Shown: piece after piece, positions 24,931 to 37,855 of the stretch | Layout: the number at the start of each line of letters is the position of its first letter | Position numbering within the stretch: position 1 is the stretch's first letter | Assembly: GCA_034440575.1 (NCBI GenBank) | Contig: JAOTOL010001634.1 | Location: 3,345,501-3,409,500 of the forward strand | Reading direction: 5' to 3' | DNA from: Imbricaverruca yamaguchii | Lineage: Eukaryota; Arthropoda; Thecostraca; Neoverrucidae | DNA length: 64,000 nucleotides | Program-made: the position numbers and the translations under genes | Notes under the pieces: model-generated | The model's input: the letters and a program-made list of their open reading frames with translations, nothing else | Databases searched by the model: none | Told to the model about the DNA's origin: nothing

Positions 24931-27184
24931 GCACTAACCCCACTGAGAACCCTGCATATCATGCTTAGACCAACCTTCTAATAACAACTAACACGCGGCG
25001 GCCGATGTGATAGGCGGTGTGCACAATTACCTCCTTGTCCGCACGATAAAGACCCCTCGATACTCTTCGACCAGAGTACCCTGCAGGCACCCTGGCAAAA
25101 TCAACTCTCGTCTCTCTCCAAACACACTCCCATCCCCACCCCAACATCACCCCAGCTACAAATTATCTTGTGGAGTGGTAATGTAAAATTAGACCATTTA
25201 TACATCCGGGAGATGTCCCCCATCCAGCCCCCGTCTTCAGCACCATCACACACACACACCATAGTGTAAGGCTCCCTTAGCGTAAATATACACTGGCCTG
25301 TGCTTTGCTTGCAGAGCACACACACTTTAAGGGCGGGGCAAATTACTTTTATGGTCCGGCACGCCTCTATAAAGCGCTCCTCCCGTTTTTTTTTTTTGCT
25401 TTGAGGATTTTCATTGCGTATTAAAAGTGCGTCCTAGCATGACCAAAAGCGCTCCTTTGTCGCTCTTGATTGTACAATTGTATTTTTCGTTAGCTTGCCA
25501 AAGAATCTTCCCCTGTATAGGAAGCCTGTTATAGCTTCTACCAATGCATGAGTTCCCTCGTGCTCATGGCCTTCCTCGTGTAGCCGGATCTGTTCCGGGA
25601 AAAGTAGGGGTGGGAACAAAACGAACATGCTGTAACTCTGCCAGCATCGTAGGCAGCCTGAAGCACATTTGGCACGTGCACCCCAAGCCATGTGTCCCAA
25701 TTACTACTACCTAAGACATAGACGTCTTAGGTTGCATTCCCCAGCGCATATATTGATATATCTTAAACAAACGTGACTCTGGGTATCCTTGGGTACCTTG
25801 AAGGCCATGAAGAGGAGTCATGGGCAGCCTTAACACGAGCACTGGAGAGGGGAGGGGCGAAATCCGCCCACCCCTCCGATTTTCGTAAATAACTCACGAT
25901 TGTACGGCCGATATACGCCATTATTTGCCTACCTCCTTAGAGATGTCCGGCGCATCGCTTAAAATTAGAAGAAAAAGTACAAAAGACAATCGGCCGAACA
26001 TTTTTCGAGTTAGAGGCCGTCAAAGTCAAATCATTTCGTAGCGTCAGACCACGCTAAAATCGGCGCTGATGCGCTTCCCGTATATCGCCAAAAGGGAAAT
26101 GTTCATGTAAATACTAGCGACTTGTTCGATGTATATATATTGTCATTATATATTGTTTCAAGATCATGACAGGTTAATGGAGCCAAACTTGTTCAACTGG
26201 AAGATTGTCAACGCAAATGACAGTCATGCGATTCATGCCATTTTACATGTTACTCCCTATTGAAAACTTCTGTTCTTGTCATTGTGAACCTATGCGTTTC
26301 CATGCATCATTCATGTACTTCAACCCTTTCTTCGTGATGCCGATTGCGCCGGGCCGCCCACCGGTCCGGCGGGCGGCACGGTTTCGGCAACTGGAACCGG
26401 TAGCTGAGCCGATAAAGTGGTGATATATAGGTGACCCTTGGGTCAATTTCCGGAGCTATCATCTGCATTGCATCATTAGTTATGTCCAAAACATCATTGA
26501 TGCCAATTTTGGAGCATTTAAACACAATCGCAACGATCCATAGCCATGTCAAACCAAGCCACGCGAAACAAGTCAAATATGACATATGTGACCTAATTTG
26601 ACTTTGAAGATATTGACCAAAGGCCATGAAATTTGCGCACAATCATACCCATCTACCCTGAAAATTCGTTGCATTAGCTATAATAGGAGCTGAGATCTTA
26701 GGGGGCGGAATACGCCCTCTTTCCAGTGAGCGCAATTTTCAGAGGCCCTCCAGGGCGCGTGCTAAGCAAGCACGTTAAGTCAACGCCGTATTCGTATTCG
26801 TATTCAGCGACGTGTTCGACAGAGGCGCATTTGTATTGGCGTCGGCATTCAGCGATGGGTTTATGATTGTTCGAATCAATTACCACAAATGCTTCTGCTT
26901 GCACTGAACACGCTGGGTGCAACTGCACAGGTCTCACATTAGCCCCGTTCCCATGACACTAGCAAATCCAGATTTCCTTACCAATCCGGAGTTCCGAAGT
27001 CATGGAAACGCCTTCGTCAGATAACTGGATTGTATTTCCGAATCCGGCTTAGAAAGAAGATGAAATCGTTATTTCCCATCAGTTGGAAGCATATGGTATC
27101 ATTCACTTCGCGTCCTTTTCCTGCTTCGCCTGTCGTCAGCGCCGGCGTCGTTTTTGGAAGGTTTTTGGTGAAGGGTGACCGGGT
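24931..27184. other. Intergenic sequence, no gene seen
   Basis: No conserved coding signal on either strand. It includes a (CA) short run near 25243-25260 and a GTATTC triplicate near 26788-26804. A GC-rich inverted repeat sits at about 26343-26372 (GCCGCCCACCGG and CCGGCGGGCGGC). Confidence 0.45.
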
Positions 27185-27365
27185 TTATGGTATAATATAT
27201 AATATAATATATAATATAAAATATAATATAATAATATATAATATAATTAAATATAATATAATAAATATAATATAATAAAATATAATATAATAAAAAATAT
27301 AATGAAATATAATATAATAAAATATGATATAATAAAATATAATATTATAAAATATAATATAATAA
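27185..27365. repeat. AT-rich tandem repeat (TATAATATAA type)
   Basis: About 180 bases of 5-10-bp AT units (ATAATATAATAA, AAATATAATAT). Long frames through it on both strands encode only Ile/Tyr/Lys/Asn low complexity. Confidence 0.9.
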
Positions 27366-29439
27366 ATTCGCAAATACCAGCGAGCCCTGTTCAAGTCTCA
27401 TGTAACGACGCAGCCCACGCCGATGTGGCATACTTTTTATGTATTGAAGGGAAATGTCGCACGTGCGCCACCACTATCAGGAAGTCCGGGATTTCCCACT
27501 AAATCCAGATTCGAAATCCTACATGTAATCCTGATTTCCTCGCGAATGGTCATGGAAACTCTCCTTGTAATCCGGATGCGATTCATTGTGGAAATCCAAT
27601 CCCAATTCAAACCTGTCATGGAAACAAGGCTATTACCACCTTAACGGTCAAGGTCCAACGCAAACCGGTTTCTTCGGTTACCTCTTTTTTCGCATCCACC
27701 CAAGCCTGCCAAAATCTGGTACCAAGCAATAGCCTGTTGGGAACCATTATGCTAAACATTTCAAACATTTGAACATTTAAAACAGGTGCATGTCAAGGGC
27801 AAACTTCTAGGTCAAAGACTATCTTGATTTATCAGATGGCGATTTTGAAGTAATGTCGACCGAACGCGAGGCTCGATTGCTATGGCTTCAATTTCCATCA
27901 AATGAGCGTCATTCGACGAGGCTTGTTATATGCGGTATCAGAAAACTAAGCAATCGAATTATTTTGCAATGGCCAAGGCCAAGCTGATCCATAGGCATAG
28001 GAACGGGGGCAAGGGGACCATAGCCCACCCACGTTTCAAAGTGTGAGGAGGAAACAATGTTAGCTAACCCTCCCACTTTTGGGACATCTAAGTTTTTATC
28101 ATGGAGTATGCACACATTTTAATATGTGGAAAAAAACTCCCTGCAGTCCCTAACTCAGTAAAAGCTGTACATATCACGTAGCACTTCATTTCTTAAAATC
28201 ATGCACACTTGGACATGACCTTACAACAACGTAACTAATTCAGGAGTTGATGTAATACAACAGATATATAGGTATTCACACCTTATATGTTATGAAAAGA
28301 CTATAAACAGGTAATGTACTAGGCAGTAACAAAATACATTCAAATTATTGTTTCACTGGTTTTTTTTAACTCAAAACATATTTAACATCGATTTCATTAA
28401 TATTTCCTAGAATAGAAAATTGTAAAGGCTGAGGGTCAGTAACGTAACACAATCAAAGTAAGACATACAATTTGCAAGTGCAATTTCCTTGCTTTGATAC
28501 TACAAAGCTATGTATTATATACGGCATTGGTCCTAGCTGCCATACACTTCAACATTTAAATGCATTTTGATTATTGAAGCATACAAATTACTACCGCCAT
28601 ACATCCATTGCGTGACTATAGTATGGAATAGAACGTAAACATTTCCACATTTCAATGAATTTTCACATTTTGGCACAGCACACAGATATCCAACCTTTTT
28701 ATTGAGATGCCTGGGTATTATCGGTGCTGCCATCCAAAGCAGCAAAATACGTATTTCCATCATTTATTACGGCAGCATAGATACAATAATGAAGTCCACA
28801 CACTATTACATCAACTTCACGTGCGAGAACGTCTCTCATGATCCTATAATCCCCAGAGAGGATTAGGCGCTCGTGAGACGAACTGACATGGTCACATGAG
28901 GAGCGATGTGAGGAGTGATGATGTGACGAGTAACGAGCGATGTTTGTCATGTGACCTGAGAAGGCACATGACGAGCATGGAAACTGGCCCGAGTGGATCT
29001 TCAACTGGGTAACTGCATAGTGGCATTGATAGCACGTTAAACATTGAATTAATATTATGTCGTTCCACAGAAATTGTTCGGTAAGATGGTGGGCTCATAG
29101 TATAGGCAGCAATATCTGCTTAGTGTAGACTCTGATCCCGTGATCCAGCCAACGAAGATATTTGGATTAAGAGCATTAAAACACTGAAGTACAACGGAGA
29201 CTGTACTAGCAAGGCTTTTCATTGCCCAGTGATTTAAACGTCCAGGCCTGAGATATAAGAACCCAGAAGATAATTCGATGAATTTAGGCCAATTGCAGGG
29301 CGCTTATTTCTGAACACTACTTGTGGCGCAAGCAGTTAAATTGGCATATCAAAGACGATTTTATGTGAGGTGCTTCATAGACGTCATTGTTGAACTATGC
29401 AATCATTGGGGCATGCGTAATGGGGTACCGAGAGGGGAA
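27366..29439. other. Intergenic AT-rich sequence, no gene seen
   Basis: No coding, RNA or repeat feature that I can support. Words like AATCCGGA recur around 26980-27600 on both sides of the AT repeat and may be an old mobile element, but no terminal repeats are clear. Confidence 0.4.
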
Positions 29440-30265
29440 TTAGAGTAGTCCTCCTGCCCATCAGAGGTTGTGGGGCCCCAATATAGCGCCGGGGTTCGGG
29501 AAAATAATGCCAGGCTTCCTAAAATCCTCTTGGTGTCCCCAACAAACACACCGGGGAACATTAAAATCAACTTTGGGGCCACAAAAAGTATCGCATGGAA
29601 AATCACTCTGGGGTCCCAGCAATTGTTATAAAAAGAACTAAAACCCCAAATACGTGGTGGACCCCCAAATACGTGTCGAGGCCACTAAAACTCCCGACAG
29701 ACATCCCAACAAATGAAGACAGTGTCCAAAAATCGCACTTCGACCAAAAAACTTCGCGCCGCTGCCATTTAAAATCACACTAGGGGCCAAAAAAGTAACA
29801 CCGGAGCCCCACAAGTCGCAGCTGACTTCCTAGAAATCAATTTCCACCCTGAATGTTACTCTGCGGTGCCAAAAATTGCGCCAAAGGCGCGCAAAATGGG
29901 TTGGGCCCTGGAATAGAAGCACGTTGGAGCACTGAAGAAATTCCGCTGGGAAGAATCGTACCGAGACCCAAAAATATCGCTCAGGAGGCTTGCAAAAAAA
30001 GAATAGAAGTCGACCAAAAAATTCACAAAAGGAGTACATCGAGTCGACCAGAACACGGGAAATTTCAGAACAGGTCCTGGAAGAAATTTATCGGAAGTGC
30101 AATTTCACTCTGAGATTGCCATTGGCTGTAAAATATCGTTGAGCAGCTGCAGTGGCATACCAAAGAGGAAAATACACTCCTCTCCATCCCGAAGAGGTGG
30201 ACTTCCAAGAACAAAATAAGTGCGGCGTTCCCCAAAAAAAATATTGGGCCCCATATATTCGCGTT
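29440..30265. repeat. Ancient degenerate repeat region (GGGGCCCCAAAAA-type words)
   Basis: Words such as GGGGCCACAAAAA, GGGGTCCCAG, CACCGGAGCCCCA and AAAATCACTCTGGGG recur every 30-40 bases. It looks like a strongly decayed minisatellite. The frames found in it are fragments without family resemblance. Confidence 0.4.
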
Positions 30266-31700
30266 AGGGCCCCCAGAAATAGAGGTCATTAATAAATACA
30301 GCCGACACAAGAAAACAAAAAACACTCACAACACTCGTCAACTTCAAAGTTCTCCACACATTTCTTTGAAATTGGCCTAGACATAGGCTCAGTTTCATGA
30401 AAATCTCAAGACATTTTAAGCCTAGTCGTCCATATGCAATCTCATGAAACTTAGGACATTTAGGTTTCCAATCTTCGTAAATTCTGTCGATGTGAGGGGG
30501 AATTCAAAGGTGGGTCTGGGAGGACAGGAGGGTTGTCAGGTGACGGTGCCGAATCCGACGCTGATTTTTCGCGATGACGTAAAATAGACATGGCAGAATG
30601 CTATAAAAACACGTTGGGATCAGTTCATTCCAGGTCAATCTACATCCGAGTAAACCAGGCCACCTCAAAATATTATGGAGCAGATGTTACGCGCTGATTA
30701 GATCGTTCCCACGCTGATCAGGAGCAACAAAGTAGCTACCCGATATTTTATTCAGGGTTATTCTTCTGATGACCTAATTTTTTACATTTGTGCTGCTTTT
30801 GGCTGCTGTTGCCGAAATCACAAATCGCGGCACAAATAAGCCTTTCTACTGAGTTAAGTTGACTTAGTGAGCCATTACGAGGTATAATCCCCCATGCCCA
30901 AATCTCACAAATTGAAGTTACAAGCTGAAAAAAAATGCTGGCATGAAAGGAAAAAATGCTGCATATTCATTTTCAATAGCAGTCCGAAGTGTCTACTTTC
31001 TGATGTCAAAGCATTTGTCATTTTCAAACTTCCCCAAAAATGAAATCCAGCACATGAAGTGATGCGGTGTCCGTACTGACGTCAGTGTTTCCACAGTTAC
31101 AAATAAACGGGTTACGTCTCGCCGGAGGTATCATGGGCTACCGACGGTAATTCAGATTGTCTTGTGTGCTGCAGTTTCTGAGACCCCGGACTGTCGGTCT
31201 CATCCTCTGGTTTTCTCGCGCCGACGAGTGCGGTCATGTCTAGCCATCCTCCGTCAGAATGAGCAGAATTATCAGCTAAAAGTATGCCTTGGAAACGTTT
31301 CTCCCAGCGCAAAACGCCCGCATCCCATAGTAGCGTGCGTTTTTCGCAGGGAGATTCGCCGGCGAGATTTCGCTCGAGATACTGCTCAAGCGAAATCGTC
31401 TCCGGCGGCCGGTTATCTGTAAACTACGCAAGCGAATTGTGATTGTGAATTTCCCCGCAATGTCCGTTTTACGGTACTTCGTGTCCGATGGGTGAAAAGC
31501 AGATGTACGTGAATCAGCATTACTGCGCATCAGATACGACGCCAAAAATGCACGTGTTTTGTGCACTGATCTAAATATCGTAATATTACGTCTCTTCCTC
31601 TGCCGACGTCTCGTCGCTCAGGACGTCGACGCACCGTAATTCCTCATCCGATGCACTTTCAGCGCGAGACACGTTCAGTATTGTATGATGATTGTGTATT
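30266..31700. other. Sequence downstream of Hes, no gene seen
   Basis: No supported coding region. One perfect Su(H) word, TTCCCACG, lies at about 30706-30713. No clear AATAAA for the minus-strand Hes transcript was found near 31700-31900. Confidence 0.4.
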
Positions 31701-31903
31701 GTCATACACACTGGGGTGAAAGTGGCTATGAACAAGTAACGTATGAACACGAATAGCGGCAACGCGCCAATATCACAGGTACAATTTTATCACATGCCCG
31801 CACGACCGCCTTGCAGCAAGCCGTTCCGAACCCACGCCTGTCCTCCCTAGATGAAAGCCCCGCTGGTCGGCGTCTAGATGTCCGATGCCCGGTGGTCGGC
31901 GGT

Positions 31904-32968
31904 CTACCAGGGCCGCCACATGGCATCGTCGGCCATCTTGAGGTTGAGGGGACTGAACTGGGCGCCGGAGTGCGGCGCGGCGTCCGCCGCGTCGGCGGCG
32001 TCGACGGCGGAGGCGGCCACCGTCAGCAGGCCGCTGTCGCCGCCGCTCGAGTAGCCCGAGCTGCAGCTGTCGGCAGGCGACACGGCGCCCCACGTCGCCG
32101 TCGGCGTCGACGAGCACGGCACGCGCGTGCGCAGCTGCGGCACCTGCACGGACAGCGGCGCGCACAGCCGGCGCTGGTCGAGCGCGCGGAACGAGCCGCC
32201 CAGGTGCTGCATGATGCGCGTGCCCAGCTGCACGTCGACGCCGGGCGTGCAGGCCAGCGAGCGGCTGACCACGGTGGCGGCCGCGCTGAAGCCGGCCCGG
32301 TACCGGTCCAGCTCGGCCTGCGGGCCGGCCTGCGGACCGACCTGCCGGCCGGCGGCAGCGGCGGCGCTCTTCTGACCGCGCAGCTTCTGCAGGTGCCGCA
32401 CAGCCAGCTCCAGCACGTCGGCCTTCTCCAGCTTGGCGGCGCTGTCGCCCTCCAGGCAGAGCGCCTCCACCATCAGGTCGCGCATCTGGTCCAGGCAGCG
32501 GTTGATGCGCGCACGGCGCCGCCGCTCCAGCAGAGGTTTCAGAACCTGACGAGCAGAGCGAACGTCAAGCCAGAGCACAAGCTGTCCACATCAACTGGGC
32601 TGGAGGTGGATGGTGGTGCGTTGCAGAACACGTGCATCGCTTATGCCGAGGTACGGGTTCCACTTCACTACATGTAGTCATAATATCAAACTATTGAAGC
32701 GGAGGTATGCTGGTAGGAGAATTAACTAGCGCATATTATTCAGCATCGCGGAGGTCTGCGGCCACCGGTTCCTAAACCAACCAATGAGTCACCTGGGTTT
32801 TCAGAATAGAAGTGAAACCACCGGGAAGAAGTCAGTTTTCATTCTTGAAAAAAAAAGTTTGTCTTATGGAAACGGCACAAGACATCGCCATCGACATCTC
32901 CAACGTCAGCTCACCTTTTTGTAGTCGTCGGTGCGAGTCGGGTTGATCAGCATCTGACAAGGCGCCAT
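31904..32968 (-). CDS. Hes: E(spl)/HES-family bHLH-Orange transcriptional repressor
   Basis: Two exons on the minus strand, 32968-32915 and 32545-31904, join in phase 0 (donor GGTGAG, acceptor GTCAG) into 231 residues. Exon 1 encodes MAPCQMLINPTRTDDYKK. The bHLH spans about 14-73, with the family's proline in the basic region (KPLLERRRRARINRCL) and a KLEKADVLELAVRHLQKL second helix. The Orange domain is about 97-137 (RYRAGF to IMQHLGG). The protein ends in WRPW at 228-231, the Groucho-binding tetrapeptide. Such proteins are Notch-induced repressors that bind E/N-boxes in the nucleus. The short size and single early intron fit arthropod E(spl)-type genes. Upstream ATGs were not preferred because TRTxxYKK is the typical family start. 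Confidence 0.93.
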
Positions 32969-33117
32969 CGTTGCTAATCGTCCGAAGTGTTCGACCTGAG
33001 CACAGTCGGTCAGCCTTCTCTGCACGTGCTTCACAGGAGTATGCTGAGCGCGCGCGCAGCCACACGCACCGGTCGGCTGACGGAGGCGGTATGGCAGCCA
33101 GCCGCGCCGGCCGCTGG

Positions 33118-33123
33118 TTTTAT
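33118..33123 (-). promoter_or_regulatory. TATA-like box of the Hes gene
   Basis: ATAAAA on the minus strand lies about 150 bases before the start codon, in a GC-rich stretch. E(spl)-type genes usually have a TATA box. A start near 33090 is expected, giving a 5' UTR of about 120 bases. Confidence 0.6.
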
Positions 33124-33134
33124 CGGCCGGCCGC

Positions 33135-33217
33135 CAGGTGCTGCTCGCCACCCGTCCGCGCCGTGGCGTGGGAACGGCCACATTCCCACACTCGGCTCGC
33201 GCGCTGGCCAGCACCTG
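33135..33217. promoter_or_regulatory. CACCTG E-boxes flanking the Su(H) pair
   Basis: CAGGTG at 33135-33140 and CACCTG at 33212-33217 flank the paired Su(H) sites. Proneural bHLH/Daughterless dimers or Snail-type zinc fingers bind this word. CACGTG also occurs at 33023-33028 and 33280-33285, a class often bound by Hes proteins themselves. Confidence 0.5.
33167..33190. promoter_or_regulatory. Head-to-head Su(H)/CSL site pair in the Hes promoter
   Basis: CGTGGGAA at 33167-33174 faces TTCCCACA at 33183-33190 (TGTGGGAA on the minus strand), 8 bases apart and about 45-70 bases upstream of the TATA-like box. Both match YGTGRGAA perfectly. Orientation matches the Su(H) paired site of Notch targets, but the usual gap is 15-17 bases. 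Confidence 0.75.
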
Positions 33218-33429
33218 GCGCGCACATGCTGCCGCGCGTAGTGGGGGCACGCCGCCGTAGTGGGGAGGGGGCGGCTGTGCACGTGCAGCCGGCGCGAGCG
33301 GCGGGCGGCGCCGCCGTCTGCGCGGCGAGACGGGAGCGTGAGACTGGCGCGGCCGGCGGGGGCGCGAGAGCTGAGACGGACGGGTGCGAGGGGCGCGTCA
33401 ACAGAGACAGATGGAGAAAGGTGATGGAT

Positions 33430-35139
33430 GACTGAGACGCTAGGCGTCGGCCCTGGAGGCTCGCCAGTGCTGGCAACGATATTTTGCAGTGATGAAGCAC
33501 CCGTCATACGGCAGGAATGAAATGTAGTGGCCAATAATGCAACGGCGAATGATGGCGGGCGTCTTCCGAGGAGCCGGGTATTTGCGATGCCGGGCCAGAA
33601 AATTCGTCGATGACGTCGATCATCGGACAACGAAAGCATAGTGCATTTAACAATCAAGAGTTTCTGAGGTCGTCCAGATGGTCGTCCTCTGGAAAAATAT
33701 CCTCACATTTTGTTTGTTGGTGTAGGGTTGAATGATGTGTTTTGAACATGACACTTCTCCGAGAGATATTTAAAGCTGTACATCCGCACACCAAGGCTTT
33801 CATTCCAGTCATGGCACAATTGCATGAATGTGGAACGAAGCTAAAGTATGGATATAGGTGAAAGGATTCATATAGGAACTCTGGTTAAAATGAACGGTCC
33901 AGAGCCATTCGGTCCCTGGGTCTAATGGTCAAAACAATAAAAGATGAAGTGGTCATGGACTTCTATTCCCATCGTTCTTACTTTATGGAATTGCTATTTT
34001 ACTTATTTCTAATTATAGTTCTCTAAAATTGCACACTTAAATGTGCCACGCTCAAGTGCAGCAGAACGAAAAGGAGTATTTGATCCCGATATCAAATGCA
34101 AGTTCGTCCTCTCCAAGTCTGATGGACCAAAAATTGTGCCCTCCAGTATTCAGATCTCAAGTCCGGCATGTGCTGTGGCTGGCATGCTCTTTTACTACCT
34201 TTAATCAAGGTACAGAGGCGCAGTAAGCGGCATAGTATAGCTACATCCTTGCATTCTGAACCTACTTGAAGCATACGACTCCATCTATTTTGGTTGCCCT
34301 ACCAGCAGTTGGTGAAACAGATCAATGTCGTGGTGCATTCAGTACTCGTCTCCACCGTATTTTCGGTCCCAGGTTGTAAACGAAATGCCATTTAGTACTT
34401 CACCATTGCTCCCATGCAAGCAGAAGACAGTCCAACACAGGCAGAGGGTGCAAAGGTCAATGCCACCAATTACATGCAAATTATATGCATGCAAATATGT
34501 GATGAACTGTTCAAGATTGTATTGTTCAAAGCACATGGCACTCAGCAAAATGTACTGGGTGCCACCAAGCGCAAGCCATATTTTTCACCCTGCTTGAGAA
34601 TCTTTCAGGGTAAACAAATCCAAAACGATGAGAAGAAAATTGTGGAAGGCTTCCTTTTAAAAATAAAAACATAGCTGTCAGATCGAGCTCCAAGACGCCG
34701 ATCACATCAGCGATGAGCTCGCCTCGTAAAATGGCGTGCTCAAGCCATGATCAGTTCGAAATAGTCGTTGTTTAGCCTTTCGAGCGCCTGGAATGCATGT
34801 AGCTCCAGGGCATTTCGGGCGGGTCATAACTCAGTAATTTGCCTGATGTTGACTTTAATCCAGGCACGCTCTTAAAGAACATAGCTTTTCGACACATAGT
34901 TGCAGGTTTTCAAAAGCATTAATCCTTGGAAAAGCTACGCACGAAAAAAAATCCGGTTAAATCTGCATTTGGTGTAGAAACCTGAACTAAGATCACATTT
35001 TGTATCTTGACATTATTCTTCGAACGTTTGTCTATGTTGCGCAATATCACCTTTGACTGTTTCTTGTAGGGAGCGCTTAACACAATGGCGTCTTTGTGCA
35101 TTTCAGCTGTACTCAGACAAGGTCGTGTATGTCTGTGGG
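33430..35139. other. Sequence upstream of the Hes promoter, no gene seen
   Basis: Beyond the GC-rich promoter (to about 33420) the sequence turns AT-rich. Reading frames are short and unlike known proteins. Confidence 0.45.
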
Positions 35140-35485
35140 GTCCGACACGAGCCGACGGCACGCCTGCCCACCATGCGAGCCGACGGCCCGCCATACGGGC
35201 CGACGGCACGCCTGCCCACCATACGAGCCGACGGCCCGCCATACGAGCCGACGGCCCGCCATACGAGCCGACGGCCCGCCATACGAGCCGACGGCACGCC
35301 TGCCCACCATACGAGCCGACGGCCCACCATACGAGCCGACGGCACGCCTGCCCACCATACGAGCCGACGGCCCGCCATACGGGCCGACGGCATGCCTGCC
35401 CGCCATAACGAGCCGACGGCCCGCCATACGAGCCGACGGCCCGCCAAGAGCACTACGAGCCGACGGCCCGCCATAACGGCCCGCC
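35140..35485. repeat. 20-bp minisatellite (ACGAGCCGACGGCCCGCCAT)
   Basis: About sixteen units, some with a CACGCCTGCC insertion. It stays open in several frames on both strands, which is an effect of the repeat. Confidence 0.92.
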
Positions 35486-36010
35486 TGCCCGCCGGGGTGT
35501 CACCTTCAGCCGCGCGCCCCCGGCGCGCCGCTGGCCTGCCCTGCGCTCCGCGTGGTGTCACCTTCAGCCCGCGTGTGGCCGGCTTGTGCAGCTTGTCGCC
35601 GTCGCTACCCGGCCACGGTGCATGCTGCCGCCGGCGCTGCCGCCGGCGCTGCCGCGCGGACGCAGCACCCGCCGCAGCGTCTGCCGGCGCTGAGCCGACA
35701 CCAGCTGTCCGACGCCGAGCCGTGTTGCCGGCATTCCGGCACAGTTGCCGCGCGCCAGTTACGGGTATCCCTGAGCGTGACGGCGGCGGCGGGACGCGCC
35801 GACGCCGCGTCGCGCCGCACATGCCGCCGCCGGCGGCGCGCTCTCGGCGCCGCATTCCGGCGGCCGCATCACCTGCCGGAATGCGGCGGCAATTGGAGCA
35901 CCTCGCCGGACCTTCCGGCGGCGGCGGCCGGTCAGGTGCCGGCGCCGGCGGCGCGTCTGTCGCGGAATGCCGCGGGCACGTGCCCCGCGTCACACGCCAT
36001 TCATCGGCTT
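35486..36010. other. GC-rich island with repeated GGAATG/CATTCC words
   Basis: A CpG-rich, unique-looking island follows the 20-bp minisatellite. GCATTCCGG or GGAATGC occurs at about 35730, 35852, 35877 and 35966, the word bound by TEAD/Scalloped. It also has CACCTG and GGCAATTGG. No coding frame here resembles a known family. Confidence 0.45.
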
Positions 36011-36609
36011 AAACGGCCGGGCGCGACGGCCGACACGCGTTTGTCCACAGCAGCTGGGAGCCATCGATAGTGGCGAGGCGGCATGCCTTTGGAGGGAGGG
36101 GACGCCCGGGCGGCGGCCGGGCCTGCAGCATACCACCTGAAACGGATGTAGAAGCCGGCAACCGCATGTCTGTGAGACCCACCGGGTGCATGATGTCCAT
36201 GTTGACGATGCTGGCATGATGTCAGTGTCCACGTCCAATGTCTATGTTTCGTGATGTTTATGAGACGAACCGGTTCGTTTCATGATGGCCATGAAGTGCA
36301 CCAGTCCCTCATGCATACATCTCGGACAGTGGAGGCGGATGTATCGTTGCATGCCCTTCTTCCTTGGGATGCCCTTCACATTTCACCCTCGCCTAGGATT
36401 AGCTTCTCAATGTATTCACAAATAGTATGAAGCCATGGCAATTTTCCTTCAAATCATTCATTACCTATTCTTATGTAGACACTATAGGTGTGAATATAAT
36501 AAGTACCAAAAATCAGATAATTTCAAGTAGCATTTTACTCCGCAAACTGAGTTCAAGCGTGCCATCCATACATATTTTCACCCCTCCTTTACGGGTCATA
36601 CGGAAGTTA

Positions 36610-36775
36610 CACTTACGTTACGAGTCACACGGGACTCACACCTACCTTATGAGACGTTCGAGACCCACACCTACGCTACGAGTCATACGGGACCCACATC
36701 TACGTTATGAGTCATACGGGACTCACACTGACGCTCCGGGTCACAAGGAACGAACACTTACGCTGCAAGTCATAA
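36610..36775. repeat. ~31-bp degenerate tandem repeat
   Basis: Five or six units with ACGAGTCATACGGGACCCAC and CACCTACG-like joins. Confidence 0.8.
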
Positions 36776-36863
36776 GGGGCTGAGATATTCGGATCTGCAA
36801 GGATCATTGTAGTGGCAATGAGCAGCAATTGAACACATTTATAAGTGTACCCCCAGCAGTGGT

Positions 36864-36930
36864 ACCCTGATCCCTGACCTCCCTACCCTCCGCTGTCATC
36901 AGTGGAGGGTAGGATGGCCAGGGAGCAGGG
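36864..36930. repeat. Imperfect hairpin
   Basis: CCTCCCTACCCTCCGCTG and CAGTGGAGGGTAGG face each other over a four-base loop, and the arms extend to CCCTGATCCCTG and CCAGGGAGCAGGG. The stem is about 30 bp with mismatches. Confidence 0.75.
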
Positions 36931-37678
36931 TCTGTAGCCCACGGATATTTACAGACCTCTCAATGTGGTACGCGGAAGTCTTACAAAACGTCATTCTTCG
37001 TGATTAAATTATGTCCACATGCTCAGCACCCTCCTCGACCACCAGGGATTTCATTCCACCCTCCCTCTGCACCACCACCATGGATCTCACCCTTCACCAC
37101 CACCGGGGATCTCAGCCTCCCCTCCCCACTGGTTCTGACAGCCACCCTTCGACGCAGGAAACCCTGGTAGTCCTTGATTTTCAAGGGTTTGCATCGGAAT
37201 AATGCAGACACTGAAATAGAAACACTATTTGAAGTCTACGAAGCATTGACGTAGGATGTCGATTTATTTGTACCGTGTCTTCGTACAACGTCGTAGAGAG
37301 TGAGATGCTTAGGATTTACGTCAGACAAGGAAAACGGAGTTGGAGGGAGGCCACCTAACCCATTTTTATATGCCTCTGGATTTAAACCACTATTTTTCAG
37401 AGGTCCAATTAATTTTTTTCCAAGCAAAAATAATGAAAAAAGTAAGTTTAAAAAAGTTCCACTCCTTCCAGCGGTTTCTTCGCCGTATTGCATGTACACC
37501 TACGGGTGCTGCTCATCGCCACATTATGAACAGTTTCGTAGTGGGGAAATGCGCATTGTCAAAGTTGCTTCTTTTTCACAAGATTGGGTCACTACATTAT
37601 TCAGCTACTTTTTATTTACAGTGTACCAATACCAACCGACGTACCAACTCCACCGGCTGGCCATGACGTCATCATCGC

Positions 37679-37855
37679 CCAGATCCGTCGCATCCAGAAT
37701 TATCCAGATCCATCGCATCCAGAATTATCCAGATTCATCGTACCCAGAATCATCCAGATCCATCTTATCCATAATCGTCCAGATCCATCGTACCCAGAAT
37801 CATCCAGCTCTATCGCATTCAGAACCATTCAGTTCTATCGTATCCAAAAGCAACC
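37679..37855. repeat. 25-bp minisatellite
   Basis: Seven units with CAGATCCATCG and CCAGAATTATC or CCAGAATCATC. The later units are the more diverged. Confidence 0.85.

Noticed and set aside
35053..36012. Frames of about 300 codons on both strands at 35-36 kb
   Set aside because: Driven by the 20-bp minisatellite and a CpG-rich island; no domain is recognisable.
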